From the NCBI GenBank assembly GCA_902795045.1, contig CADBJU010000003.1:1-64000 (forward strand): a stretch of DNA of 64,000 nucleotides, given 5' to 3'. Positions 50,632-60,076 of this stretch are shown here, in pieces. The number at the start of each line of letters is the position of its first letter. Positions within the stretch are counted from its first letter, which is position 1. Origin of the DNA: Oscillospiraceae bacterium (GTDB taxonomy: Bacteria; Bacillota; Clostridia; Oscillospirales; Oscillospiraceae). A program made the position numbers and the translations under genes. Below the pieces are notes generated by a model that ran no database searches, was not told where the DNA came from, and saw only the letters and a program-made list of their open reading frames with translations.

Positions 50632-51944
50632 AGCTCATACTTGTGCTTGTCGGCGGCGCTGATCTCTTTGCCGATCTGCACCTCGATAAGCTGCAATCCC
50701 GCCTCGCCGGCATAAACCGTGTGCTTCGAGCCCGCCTCCATGGTGATCACGTCGCCGGTGCGTATCTGCTGCTCCATGCCGTCCACGACGGTTTTGCCCG
50801 TGCCGCGGATGACGGTCCACACCTCGTCGCGGTTTTCGTGGCTGTGATAGCTCATGTGCTGGCCGGGGTTGAGGGTGGCGAGTATGGTCATGGAGCCCTC
50901 CTGCACATCCAGCACCTGATAGCGGCCCCAGCTCTTTTCGGCAAACATGATCTGCTGGCTGAGCTTGTCCACATAGGGCTTGATGCCGTCCGCCGTGTCC
51001 ATGGCCGAGACCAGGATGCCGTCCGGCCCCGCGGCGATCACGGTGTCTTTAAGCCCCATGGCGAGGATGGGGAGATTGAGGTTGTTGACGATATGTACGC
51101 CCTCGCAGCCGTCGCCGATCATGCCGCGGCCGATCACCGCGTCCTCCATGGCCTCGGTGAAGGTGTTCCAGGTGCCGATGTCCTTCCAGGTCCCGGCGTA
51201 GCGCAGGACCTCGATATCGGTCTCCTGCTCCACCACCGCGTAGTCGAAGGAGATCTTTTTAAGCGAAGCGTAGCTGTGGAAAAGCGCGGCATAGTCCGCC
51301 GTGCCGAGAAGCGCTTCGGCCTTGTCCAGCACATAGGACAGGCGGTAGGCGAACACGCCGCCGTTCCAGAGGGCGCCCGCTTTGATGTATTCCTCGGCCT
51401 TCTCCCTGCTGGGCTTTTCGGTGAAGGTATAGCCGCCGGAGCCGTCGGGCTTGATGTAGCCGTATTTCTCGGAAGGGCAGGTCGGCTCAATGCCCATGAG
51501 GGTGAGATTGTTCTTCCCTTCCCGGGCAGCCTCATACAGGTCCCGGACGCAGTTGAAGTAGTCGGCGTCCACGAAGGGGTCCACCGGGCAGACCACCACG
51601 GCGTCGTCGGCCGACATGCCCTGCACGTCGTGGAGATAGGCTGTGGCCAGGGCGATGGCGGGGAAGGTGTCGCGGCGGCAGGGCTCGACCGAGATGCCCA
51701 CCTCGCCGATCTGGTTATAGATGGCGGAGACCTGGGATTTGGAGGTGGCGATGGTGACGGTAGCCTCGGGGTCGACGCATCTGATCTGGCGGTACACCCG
51801 CTGCACCATGGACTCGTAGGCGTCCGGGCCGTTATCGTCGGCGCCGGGGCGGCGGAAGATCTTGATAAACTGCTTGGATCTTACCTCATTGGAAAGCGGC
51901 CACAGGCGCTTGCCGGAGCCGCCGGACAGCAAAATGATATTCAT
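50628..51944 (-). CDS. manC: mannose-1-phosphate guanylyltransferase with C-terminal cupin (type II PMI-like)
   Basis: The 438-residue protein has an N-terminal nucleotidyltransferase domain (LSGGSGKRLWPLSNEVRSKQF, FTEKPSREKAEEYIKAGALWNGG) and a C-terminal cupin (SWGRYQVLDVQEGSM, LNPGQHMSYHSHENRDEVW), the AlgA/ManC architecture. It makes GDP-mannose from mannose-1-P and GTP; the cupin part may also isomerise mannose-6-P. Start and stop both overlap neighbours by ATGA, giving a tightly coupled operon GH26-manC-manA-mutase. Confidence 0.92.
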   Translation of the reverse strand: MNIILLSGGSGKRLWPLSNEVRSKQFIKIFRRPGADDNGPDAYESMVQRVYRQIRCVDPEATVTIATSKSQVSAIYNQIGEVGISVEPCRRDTFPAIALATAYLHDVQGMSADDAVVVCPVDPFVDADYFNCVRDLYEAAREGKNNLTLMGIEPTCPSEKYGYIKPDGSGGYTFTEKPSREKAEEYIKAGALWNGGVFAYRLSYVLDKAEALLGTADYAALFHSYASLKKISFDYAVVEQETDIEVLRYAGTWKDIGTWNTFTEAMEDAVIGRGMIGDGCEGVHIVNNLNLPILAMGLKDTVIAAGPDGILVSAMDTADGIKPYVDKLSQQIMFAEKSWGRYQVLDVQEGSMTILATLNPGQHMSYHSHENRDEVWTVIRGTGKTVVDGMEQQIRTGDVITMEAGSKHTVYAGEAGLQLIEVQIGKEISAADKHKYEL

Positions 51945-53440
51945 TCGTTATTCTCCCCGTTGTTTCTGATCGCGATGAGATCATCAAGGTTGATGACGGT
52001 TTCGCTGCCGTAGATTTTTTTGAGCATGTCCTCCTCAGTGTATTCCGAAGAGTAAGCCCCGTCCTTCACAATGTAGTCGTATTCCCAGCCGCAGAACCAC
52101 GACCAGCGCACGTTTGCCTGATAGCTCTGCTCCATGTCCGGGATGACACCGGTCTCCGTCAGCGCGAGCATGCGCCCGGCCGGCGAGCAGCTGTCAAGCG
52201 CCAGGAAGCGTCCGATCTGCGGCGCGTACTGCTGCGGCAGGGTATAGATATCGTCCCCCAGGATGTCCACATAGTCGTCCCCGGGGTACCATTCCGGGTC
52301 AAGGCAGGTGCACACCCAGATGAGGTTATTGCACTCGTATACCTCGGTGAGGGTTTTGTAGAGGTACATCCACAGCTGCTTGAAGGCGTCCGGTCCGTCG
52401 GCGCCCCACCAGAACCAGCCGCCGGAGGCCTCGTGCAGGGGCCGCCACAAAACCGGCACGCCCTCCTCCTCCAGGTGCTTGAGCTGGGCGGCGACAGCCT
52501 GGATATCCATATCCAGCGCACGCTTGAGATCCGGCTCCTCGCCGTGCATGACGCGCAGGATATTGAAGAAGCTGTACTGCTCCCGATAGCCGATCCACCA
52601 GGCCTGATCGCCCGCGTCGGTGCCCTCGTGCAGGATGGTCTGGGCCGGGGCGTTCCAGTGCCAGCAGAAGCTCACGATGCCGCCCGCCTCATGAAATTCC
52701 AAGGCGTAGTCGGCCGTCCTGCCCTCCGTGCCGAAGCGGGTCCTGCTCTCGGCATAGTCGCGGATATCCATGCTGAGGATCGCGGGATACGCGCCGGTCA
52801 CATCATGGATGGCCTCCATCTCCTCCCCGTGAAAGCCGTTGGGGCTGTGCTGCCCGGAGAGGGTGTAATGCCCGTAGAGATCGTGCAGAAGGCTGTAGAG
52901 GGCCTTGGTCTCCTCGGTGGCTTTGGGGTTTGTGAGGGTGGGCGTCACCTCATAGAGGCTTTCCGGGATCGGGTCTGTCGGCGTGACGGTGAGGGTGTCC
53001 AGACAGATATTGCCCCGGCGCACACGCAGCCTGACTTCATGCTCACCGGCGCTCAGGGGCGTTTTCGGCATCAGCTGCGCGGCGTATTTCTCATACGGGA
53101 ACATCACTTCGCTCAGCTGCTGGCCGTCAAGGAAAATGTAGTCCAGTCTGTCTTCCATCGTGCCCTTTCCGACGACGGTCAGATCGTAACTGCCGTCCTT
53201 CGGCACATGGATATGAAAAGCCACGCCATCTTCATACTTGGCGTAGATAAGCACCGCTTTTCCGCCGGAGGCATCCTCGTCCTCCACGATCTCAGCGCCC
53301 CCCAGACGCTCCGCCTGCTCCGCCTCGTAGACCACGGCATTCTCTGTCGGGGCAGTCCCGGCGTCGGCTCCGCCGAGCGGCACAGCCGCCAGTACACACA
53401 GCACCGCGGCAAGAAGTCTTTGGTGAATCTTCCTTTTCAG
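51941..53440 (-). CDS. secreted GH26 beta-mannanase with N-terminal carbohydrate-binding domain
   Basis: The mature protein has an N-terminal CBM35-like domain (VVYEAEQAERLGGAEIVED, ASGGKAVLI, GEHEVRLRV) and a GH26 domain with GQHSPNGFHGEEMEAI, the acid/base region WRPLHEASGGWFWWG and the nucleophile region LALTETG. It should cut beta-1,4-mannans outside the cell. A start at GTG 53404 leaves no basic n-region; extending 12 codons gives KRKIHQRLLAAVLCVLAAVPLGG, a proper signal peptide, but the only start candidate is CTG at 53440, with AAGGGGGG 7 nt upstream. No ATG, GTG or TTG is in frame there. Its stop overlaps the manC start. Confidence 0.85.
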   Translation of the reverse strand: MKRKIHQRLLAAVLCVLAAVPLGGADAGTAPTENAVVYEAEQAERLGGAEIVEDEDASGGKAVLIYAKYEDGVAFHIHVPKDGSYDLTVVGKGTMEDRLDYIFLDGQQLSEVMFPYEKYAAQLMPKTPLSAGEHEVRLRVRRGNICLDTLTVTPTDPIPESLYEVTPTLTNPKATEETKALYSLLHDLYGHYTLSGQHSPNGFHGEEMEAIHDVTGAYPAILSMDIRDYAESRTRFGTEGRTADYALEFHEAGGIVSFCWHWNAPAQTILHEGTDAGDQAWWIGYREQYSFFNILRVMHGEEPDLKRALDMDIQAVAAQLKHLEEEGVPVLWRPLHEASGGWFWWGADGPDAFKQLWMYLYKTLTEVYECNNLIWVCTCLDPEWYPGDDYVDILGDDIYTLPQQYAPQIGRFLALDSCSPAGRMLALTETGVIPDMEQSYQANVRWSWFCGWEYDYIVKDGAYSSEYTEEDMLKKIYGSETVINLDDLIAIRNNGENNE

Positions 53441-53565
53441 AGTACATCCCCCCCTTTATAGTTTACCTCTGTTTTCCAAAAATGTAAAGCGCTCATGTTC
53501 GTTTCAGAAACGCGCCTTTATTTCAATTTTATGGAGCAAAAGCCCGGAGATTTGTATCTTTCTTA

Positions 53566-53594
53566 TTGTGTGCCCAGGTAAAGCGTGCTATAAT
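53566..53594 (+). promoter_or_regulatory. promoter of the GDP-mannose dehydrogenase gene
   Basis: TTGTGT (53566-53571) and TATAAT (53589-53594) are 17 bp apart. The transcript has a leader of about 70 nt with AAGGAG 12 nt before the ATG. Confidence 0.7.
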
Positions 53595-53672
53595 AATGCA
53601 CAAATCCGCCCGCCGGATGCGGCGCTTCGCCGTCTTATGCGGCGGCTTGAATGACAAGGAGTTTTTTTTGTT

Positions 53673-55046
53673 ATGAATATCAGTATTTTCGGTCTGGGCT
53701 ATGTGGGCTGTGTGGGCGCGGCGTGTCTGGCAAAGCTGGGGCACCATGTCATCGGCGTCAACCACACCCGGGGCAAGGTGGACCTCATCAACGAGGGCAA
53801 GCCCACCATCATTGAGGCGGACATTGAGGAGCTCGTGAAGGAAGCCCACGACAAGGGCATGCTCGAGGCCACCATGGATTATATCTACGCTGTGAAAAAT
53901 ACCGACGTCTCCTTCATCTGCGTCGGCACCCCCAGCGGCAAGGACGGGCATCTGAATCTGGAATACATCTACCGCGTCGCTCGGCAGATCGGTGAGGGAA
54001 TCCGCGAGAAGGACGGCTTCCACATCGTCGCCATCCGCAGCACCGTTCTGCCCGGCACCAACCAGAAGGTCGGCGAGATCATCGCCGAGGCCTCCGGCAA
54101 GGCGCGCGGCGAGGGCTTCACCGTGGTCTCCAACCCGGAGTTTTTACGCGAGGGCACGTCCGTCCAGGACTACATGAACCCGCCCATCACCCTCATCGGC
54201 ACCGACAGCGAACGGGCCGAACAGGTCTTTCGCGAGATCTACAAGGACATCCCCGCCGAGTTTGTCTGCACCGACATCCGCGTGGCGGAGATCATGAAGT
54301 ATGTCAACAACACCTTCCACGCCCTCAAGATCGTCTTCGGCAACGAAGTCGGCAATATCTGCAAGCAGCTCGACATCGACAGCCACAAGGTCATGGAGAT
54401 CTTCTGCAAGGACAAACAGCTCAACATCTCCCCCTATTACTTTAAACCCGGCTTTGCCTACGGCGGCTCCTGCCTGCCGAAGGACTCCAAGGCCCTGCGC
54501 ACCCTGGCCCACGACCTGTATGTGGACGTGCCGGTCATCAACAGCATCGACCCCTCCAACGAGATCCAGAAGAAGACCGCCGTGGAGATCATCGAGAGCA
54601 AAGGCCGGCGCAATGTGGGTGTTCTCGGTCTGAGCTTCAAGGCCGGCACCGACGATCTGCGCAACAGCCCCATCGTGGACGTGATCGAGACCCTCCATGG
54701 CAAGGGCTACGACGTGCGCATTTACGACAAGAACGTGCGCCTGTCCCAGCTCACCGGCACCAACGCCGACTTTATCCAGGCGAAGCTGCCCCATCTGCAC
54801 CAGATCATCTCCGACGATCTGGACGCCGTGTGCAAAGCCAGCGACGTACTGGTCATCACCAACAAGGAAAAGGAATTTGCCGAGCTGCCCGAGCGTTACC
54901 CCGACAAGTGCATCGTGGACCTCGTGCGCCAGTTCAAGGAGCTCGACTACGAGGGCAACTACGAGGGCATCAGCTGGGCCAACATCAACCGCAACCCCGC
55001 CCAGGACAAGCCCATCGAGCGCAACATGCTCAAGACCGAATACTGA
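53673..55046 (+). CDS. GDP-mannose 6-dehydrogenase (AlgD-like)
   Basis: The 457-residue enzyme belongs to the UDP-glucose/GDP-mannose dehydrogenase family: ISIFGLGYVGCVGAACLA, VSFICVGTPSGKDGHL, RSTVLPGT, the catalytic Cys at about residue 267 in PGFAYGGSCLPKD, and GLSFKAGTDDLRNSP. Many of these stretches match AlgD more closely than UDP-glucose dehydrogenases, and the neighbouring manC-manA genes supply GDP-mannose. It would make GDP-mannuronate for a surface polysaccharide. The asparagine-synthase-like gene follows 40 bp downstream. Confidence 0.85.
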   Translation: MNISIFGLGYVGCVGAACLAKLGHHVIGVNHTRGKVDLINEGKPTIIEADIEELVKEAHDKGMLEATMDYIYAVKNTDVSFICVGTPSGKDGHLNLEYIYRVARQIGEGIREKDGFHIVAIRSTVLPGTNQKVGEIIAEASGKARGEGFTVVSNPEFLREGTSVQDYMNPPITLIGTDSERAEQVFREIYKDIPAEFVCTDIRVAEIMKYVNNTFHALKIVFGNEVGNICKQLDIDSHKVMEIFCKDKQLNISPYYFKPGFAYGGSCLPKDSKALRTLAHDLYVDVPVINSIDPSNEIQKKTAVEIIESKGRRNVGVLGLSFKAGTDDLRNSPIVDVIETLHGKGYDVRIYDKNVRLSQLTGTNADFIQAKLPHLHQIISDDLDAVCKASDVLVITNKEKEFAELPERYPDKCIVDLVRQFKELDYEGNYEGISWANINRNPAQDKPIERNMLKTEY

Positions 55047-55086
55047 TACTTCTATTCTCTGATTTCTTTTCAGGAGGCTGCTTTCT

Positions 55087-56979
55087 ATGTGTGGTATTGT
55101 CGGCTTCTGCAACAACCGTATAGACCGCCATGCCCTCATCCGCGCCATGACCGACCGCATGCGCCATCGCGGGCCGGACGCCGAGGGCTTCTGGCTGGAC
55201 GATCAGTCCGGCTGGACGCTGGGGCACCGCCGCCTTTCGATCCTGGACCTGTCCCCCTCCGGGGCGCAGCCCATGGTCTCCGCCTCGGGCCGCACGGTCC
55301 TGAGCTACAACGGCGAGATCTACAACGCCGCCGAGCTGCGCGACGCGCTCTTAAAAGAGGGGCATGTGGAAAAGTTCCGCGGCCACTCCGACACGGAGAT
55401 CCTGCTGGAGGCCATCGAGGCCTGGGGCCTGGAAGCGACCCTCACGCTGAGCCGCGGCATGTTCGCCCTCGCGGTATACGACCGGGAGAAGAAGGTCCTG
55501 CGCATGGCCCGCGACCGCGCCGGGGAAAAGCCGCTCTACTACGGCACCGTGAAGGATGAATGGGGCAAGCCCTTCTTTGCCTTCGCCTCCGATCTCGCGC
55601 TGTTTCGCTGCATCTCCGGCTTTGAGGCCGAGCTTGACCGGGACGCGCTGGCGGCCTTTCTGATGTACAAGTATGTCCCCGCGCCCGCCTCCATCTATAA
55701 AGGCGTATACAAGCTCCCCGCCGGGTGCATCCTCACCCTGCGCGAGCCCTTCCTTGCGCCCGATATCAAACCCTACTGGTCCCTGGTGGAGACCGCCCTT
55801 TACGGGCAGGAATACCCCTTCCGGGGCAGCTACGAGGAGGCAAAGGAGCAGCTTGAGGCGCTGCTGACCGAGTCCATCCGCGGCCAGATGGTGGCGGACG
55901 TGCCGGTTGGCGCCTTCCTCTCCGGCGGCATCGACAGCCCGCTGGTAGTGTCGCTGATGCAGAAGCTCTCGGATAAGCCGGTCAAGACCTTCACCATCGG
56001 CTATGACGACCCGAAGATCAACGAGTCGAAGTTTGCCGCCGACATCGCCGCCCATCTCGGCACCGACCACATCGAGCTCATGCTCACCGAGCGGGAGATG
56101 AAGGAGCTCATCCCCACCCTCCCCTACTACTTCTCCGAGCCGCTGAGCGATTCGTCCCTCATCTCCACCTATTTTGTCAGCAAGCTTGCCCGCACGAAGG
56201 TGACGGTCTCCCTCAGCGGCGACGCGGGAGACGAACTCTTCTGCGGCTATGAGCGCTACTGGGAGACGCCGGCGCTCTGGAACAAGGTGCGCAGGGTGCC
56301 GGAATTTCTGCGCCGCCCGGCGGCAGGCTTTCTGGAAAAGACGGGCCTTACGAAAAAGCCCTTCTTCTACAAGGCGGCTTCCTGTCTGGCCGCCGACAAC
56401 ATCAACCAGGTGCGCGAGATGATCCAATACCGCCGGGATATCGAGCTTCTGAGCCTCGTGCCCGGAGCAGGCCTCACGCCGCTTTCCGAGGTCACGGCGA
56501 AGCTCGACAGTCCATACGCCTCCATGCAGCTTGCGGACATGGAATACTATTTCCCGGACGACATCCTCTACAAGGTCGACCGCGCCAGCATGGCCCACTC
56601 GCTGGAAAGCCGCATCCCGATGCTTGACCGCGATCTGCTGGAATTTGCCTGGACGCTGCCGGATTCCTTCAAGTACAAGGACGGCGTCAGCAAGCGCATC
56701 CTGCGGGACCTGCTGTACCGGTACGTGCCGAAGGAGATGCTCGACCGGCCCAAGCAGGGCTTCTATGTGCCGATCCAGAAATGGCTTCTGGAGGGCAGCA
56801 CCTATGAATACACGAAGGAGCTGCTGGAGCACAGCCACCTCGTGCGCGACGGCTGGCTCGACGGGAAGACGGTGCAGGCCGTGTGGGAGTATTTCCAGAA
56901 GAATCACAAGAAGCACCAATTGACCTTCAACATCCTGATGGCCGAGCAGTGGTATCGGAGTCAGATGGAGCAGGCCTGA
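55087..56979 (+). CDS. asparagine synthase (glutamine-hydrolysing)-like amidotransferase
   Basis: The 630-residue protein has an N-terminal glutaminase domain with Cys2 (MCGIVGF), SYNGEIYN and RDRAGEKPLYY, and a C-terminal synthase domain with the ATP loop SGGIDS at about 279-284 and SLSGDAGDELFCGY. It transfers ammonia to a carboxylate after adenylation. Inside a uronate polysaccharide locus, amidation of mannuronate is as likely as asparagine synthesis (inference; WbpS-type precedents). AGGAGG is 10 nt before the ATG. It follows algD in one operon. Confidence 0.9.
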   Translation: MCGIVGFCNNRIDRHALIRAMTDRMRHRGPDAEGFWLDDQSGWTLGHRRLSILDLSPSGAQPMVSASGRTVLSYNGEIYNAAELRDALLKEGHVEKFRGHSDTEILLEAIEAWGLEATLTLSRGMFALAVYDREKKVLRMARDRAGEKPLYYGTVKDEWGKPFFAFASDLALFRCISGFEAELDRDALAAFLMYKYVPAPASIYKGVYKLPAGCILTLREPFLAPDIKPYWSLVETALYGQEYPFRGSYEEAKEQLEALLTESIRGQMVADVPVGAFLSGGIDSPLVVSLMQKLSDKPVKTFTIGYDDPKINESKFAADIAAHLGTDHIELMLTEREMKELIPTLPYYFSEPLSDSSLISTYFVSKLARTKVTVSLSGDAGDELFCGYERYWETPALWNKVRRVPEFLRRPAAGFLEKTGLTKKPFFYKAASCLAADNINQVREMIQYRRDIELLSLVPGAGLTPLSEVTAKLDSPYASMQLADMEYYFPDDILYKVDRASMAHSLESRIPMLDRDLLEFAWTLPDSFKYKDGVSKRILRDLLYRYVPKEMLDRPKQGFYVPIQKWLLEGSTYEYTKELLEHSHLVRDGWLDGKTVQAVWEYFQKNHKKHQLTFNILMAEQWYRSQMEQA

Positions 56980-56984
56980 ATGCA

Positions 56985-57021
56985 AGTACCCCGGCAATCC
57001 GCAACGGATTGCCGGGGTACT
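56985..57021. terminator. bidirectional terminator, 17-bp perfect stem
   Basis: AGTACCCCGGCAATCCG (56985-57001) pairs perfectly with the arm at 57005-57021, followed by GCTTTTT. It separates the convergent amidotransferase and glycosyltransferase genes. Confidence 0.85.
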
Positions 57022-57026
57022 GCTTT

Positions 57027-58223
57027 TTAATCAAACTGGCCGGTGAAGAATTTTTCGTAGCCCTCCAGGAGGGCCTTGCTGGTCTTTTCCCAGCTCAGCT
57101 CGTTGAGGATGCGATTGCGCCCGTACGCGCCCATGTGCGCGCGCTTTTCCGGGTCCTGGAGGAGCTCCTGGATTTTCTGCGCCATGTCGACAGCGTCGTT
57201 GCGCTTTGCGTAAAGCGATGCCTCCTGCGCCGAGAAGCGGCCCTCGGTCAGATCAAACTGCACGATGGGCTTGCCCAGGGCCATGTATTCGAGCACCTTG
57301 TTCATGGTGCTCTTGTCGTTCATGGCGTTGTAAGTGTCACTGTTGACGCAGACATCGGCGGTATTGAGGTAGCGCAGCATGGTCTCGTCGTCCACGCGGC
57401 CGGTAAACTCCACGCAGTCGTCAAGGCCCATGTCGCTCGCCTGCTTTTTGAGCGCCTCCCAGTGCGGGCCGCCGCCCACGATGCCCCAGAAGACATTGTT
57501 CTCATGCTGCTTTATGTACTGCGCCGCTTGCAGGATGTACTCGATGCCCTCCTGCTGGCCGATGACGCCCACATAGCCCACCATATAGGGGTAGCCCCGG
57601 CGGATGGAGGGGTCCGGCGGCAGGATGCGCATGCGCTCAAGCCTCGGGCCGCTGCGCAGGACGATGACCTTCTCGGGCGGCATCTTGTCCCGCTCGATGG
57701 CGATTTTGCGGTAGCTCTCGTTGGTGACGAAGGCGAAGGTGCAGTGGCGGTAGGTCTGGCGCTCCAGCCTCACCTGGCTTTTATACAGCAGGCTTTTGGT
57801 GTTGCCGAACTTGGCCTCAAAGAGCTCGGGGCAGATGTCGTGATGGTCGAAGACATAGCGCACACCGTACTTCTTGAAGAAGGATGCCACAAGGTAGATA
57901 TCGTCCGGCGGGTTGCAGCCGTGGATCACGTCGAAGCCGATCTCCTTATAAATCTTCTTTGCAAGGCGCAGCTCCGCCCTGAGGGCCGAGCCGTACTCCC
58001 GTGCGTAGCCGACGGCGCCGTTGCCCTCCGGGGGCAGCTTGTGGCGGAAGATATGCACGCCCTCCAGCGTCTCCTCCTCCTTGTCGTAGCCCTTGCCCGT
58101 CGGGCATATAACGGACACGGTATAGCCGTTGGCGGCCAGAGTGGTGGCCTCCTGCCAGACGCGGGTATCGAAGGGAACAGGCAGGTTCTCCACGATGATC
58201 AGAATTTTTCTTTCCTTGTTCAT
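57027..58223 (-). CDS. glycosyltransferase family 4
   Basis: The 398-residue GT-B fold enzyme shows PFDTRVWQEATTLAANGY near the N-terminus, GYVGVIGQQEGIEYILQA in the middle and the sugar-nucleotide-binding region NDKSTMNKVLEYMALGKPIV. It transfers a sugar from a nucleotide donor, probably during assembly of the local polysaccharide. GGGAG precedes the ATG. It is the last gene of the minus-strand operon that begins beyond the window end. Confidence 0.9.
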   Translation of the reverse strand: MNKERKILIIVENLPVPFDTRVWQEATTLAANGYTVSVICPTGKGYDKEEETLEGVHIFRHKLPPEGNGAVGYAREYGSALRAELRLAKKIYKEIGFDVIHGCNPPDDIYLVASFFKKYGVRYVFDHHDICPELFEAKFGNTKSLLYKSQVRLERQTYRHCTFAFVTNESYRKIAIERDKMPPEKVIVLRSGPRLERMRILPPDPSIRRGYPYMVGYVGVIGQQEGIEYILQAAQYIKQHENNVFWGIVGGGPHWEALKKQASDMGLDDCVEFTGRVDDETMLRYLNTADVCVNSDTYNAMNDKSTMNKVLEYMALGKPIVQFDLTEGRFSAQEASLYAKRNDAVDMAQKIQELLQDPEKRAHMGAYGRNRILNELSWEKTSKALLEGYEKFFTGQFD

Positions 58224-58234
58224 AGCTGTCTCCC

Positions 58235-60064
58235 TTATGCCGTCTTTACGTCAAAAATGCGCATCCACTTTTCAAGGCATATATAGCGGAACAGGCCGAT
58301 ATCGTCCTTGCCACGGGTGAGGCTGTCCCAATCGGCGGCGACCTTCTCCGGGTCGATGTACCGGCGGGCGCGAAAATCCGGGGCGGTGAAAACAGCTTTG
58401 TACTCCGCGCTGTGGGCGGCCATCCAGGCGTTCTCCGGGGTGTAGAAGCCGATCTTGTCCCGGCGTTTGCGGATCAGCTCGGGCATGTCCAGAGCCTTGC
58501 GCATGACGGCCTTGGAATAGCCGTCGCTGATTTTGGCGTTGAGGGGCAGGCCCATAGCGTATTCCACCAGGCGGTAGTCCAGGAAGGGCAGGCGGTCCTC
58601 GATGGAGAAGGCCATGGAGTTGCGGTCCACGTAGCGCAGCAGCGCCGGGAGGACGATGCGGTCAAAGTCGTTGAGCAGAAAGCGCTCGTTATCGGCATAG
58701 CTGTTGGTGAGCGTGCGTTTTGCAAACGCCGCCTCGAGGTAGCGGTGGCGGATATCCGAGCTGCTGGTCTTGCCGAAAAACTGGCGGATCATATTGAGGT
58801 CGGCGGCCAGCGAAACGTTCTTGCCCTTGCGCATGTAGGGCAGGTAGTACGCGATCTCTTTGGCGGCCCTGGCAAATTTCTTCGCCTTGATGAGACGCTT
58901 GATGTAATAGACGCGGGCCTTGCGGTAGCCGCACAGGATCTCGTCCGCCCCCTGGCCGTCGAGCAGCACCCTGGTGTTGTTCTCGTTTGCAAGCTTCATC
59001 ACGCAGTAGGAGGCGTACATGCTGGTGGAGACAAAGGGCTCGTCCTGGGTGTAGATGAGGCTGTCGAGGTCGGCAAAGAGCGTATCCCCGGTGGGATAGG
59101 CGTAGTGGGCCTCGACCCCGGTTTTATCGACCACGGCGTCGATGTACGCCCGCTCGTCGTTCGCGTCACCCCGATAGCAGGAGGAGAAGGTCTTCTGCCG
59201 CTCCTTGCCGCCCTGCTCCTTGAGCTGGCGGCTGCTCTCACACACGATGGCGGAAGAATCCAGTCCCCCGGACAGGCAGGAGCCCACCGGCACATCGGCG
59301 CGCAGGCGCAGCTTCACCGACTGCTGAAACAGGCGGCGAAATTCGTCTGCCTGCTTCTGCCCCGCCTCGCCGATGAGCGTCTCGCTGTAAGGTAAAGTAT
59401 AGTAGCGGCGCAGGGTCTTTTTGCCGTCCGGCTCCAGGCGCAGGCAGCAGCCAGCCTCCAGGCGCGTGACGCCCTCGAAGAAGGTCTCTGCCGTGCAGTC
59501 GACAAAGCCGTTGACCAGGTAGTCGAAGATCACCTTGTCGTTTGCCACACGCGGGACATTATCGTCCTGCAAAAGCGCCTTGAGTTCGGAGGCAAAGAGC
59601 AGATAGCCCGGCTTTTCCGTGTAGTACAGGGGCTTGACGCCATAGCGGTCACGGGAGAGGAAGAGGCTTTGGGTTTTGCTGTCATAGAGGGCGATGGCCC
59701 AAAAGCCGTTGAAGCGGGTCTGGCAGCCCTCGCCCCAGTGATCGTAGGCGGCGAGCACCACCTCGGTATCGGTGGAGGTGGTGAAGGTGTAGCCGAACTG
59801 CTTAAGCTCCTCACGAAGCTCGATGTAGTTATATATTTCTCCGTTGAACACGAGCGTATAGCTGCCGCGCTGCATGGGCTGGTGCCCGGCGCTCGAGAGA
59901 TCCAGGATCGAAAGGCGCACATGCCCGAGGCCCACCGGACCGTCGAGGAAGATGCCCTCGTCATCCGGGCCGCGGTGCTTCTGCGCCGCGTTCATTTTGT
60001 TCAGAAGGGCGCTGCCGTCCGGCTGCTTGTGTTCAAGGTCATAAAAACCACAGATTCCGCACAT
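58235..60064 (-). CDS. asparagine synthase (glutamine-hydrolysing)-like amidotransferase, second copy
   Basis: The 609-residue protein has glutaminase Cys2 (MCGICGF), NGEIYNYIELREEL, RDRYGVKPLYY, the ATP loop SGGLDSS at about 265, and LLDGQGADEILCGY. It is clearly different in sequence from the copy at 55087, so they are not a recent duplication. Its position between two glycosyltransferase genes, with gaps of 11-12 bp, ties it to polysaccharide synthesis rather than amino acid supply (inference). AAGGAG precedes the ATG. Confidence 0.9.
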   Translation of the reverse strand: MCGICGFYDLEHKQPDGSALLNKMNAAQKHRGPDDEGIFLDGPVGLGHVRLSILDLSSAGHQPMQRGSYTLVFNGEIYNYIELREELKQFGYTFTTSTDTEVVLAAYDHWGEGCQTRFNGFWAIALYDSKTQSLFLSRDRYGVKPLYYTEKPGYLLFASELKALLQDDNVPRVANDKVIFDYLVNGFVDCTAETFFEGVTRLEAGCCLRLEPDGKKTLRRYYTLPYSETLIGEAGQKQADEFRRLFQQSVKLRLRADVPVGSCLSGGLDSSAIVCESSRQLKEQGGKERQKTFSSCYRGDANDERAYIDAVVDKTGVEAHYAYPTGDTLFADLDSLIYTQDEPFVSTSMYASYCVMKLANENNTRVLLDGQGADEILCGYRKARVYYIKRLIKAKKFARAAKEIAYYLPYMRKGKNVSLAADLNMIRQFFGKTSSSDIRHRYLEAAFAKRTLTNSYADNERFLLNDFDRIVLPALLRYVDRNSMAFSIEDRLPFLDYRLVEYAMGLPLNAKISDGYSKAVMRKALDMPELIRKRRDKIGFYTPENAWMAAHSAEYKAVFTAPDFRARRYIDPEKVAADWDSLTRGKDDIGLFRYICLEKWMRIFDVKTA

Positions 60065-60076
60065 ACCGCACTCTCC

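Noticed and set aside
50643-52013. A 456-residue plus-strand open frame opposite manC
   Set aside because: manC has clear motifs and coupled starts; the antisense frame shows only Gly/Val/His/Asp-rich composition.
53405-53672. Riboswitch in the 230-bp gap between GH26 and the GDP-mannose dehydrogenase
   Set aside because: Apart from the promoters and a short CCGCCGGATGCGGC-type hairpin near 53607-53645, no known aptamer core is recognisable.
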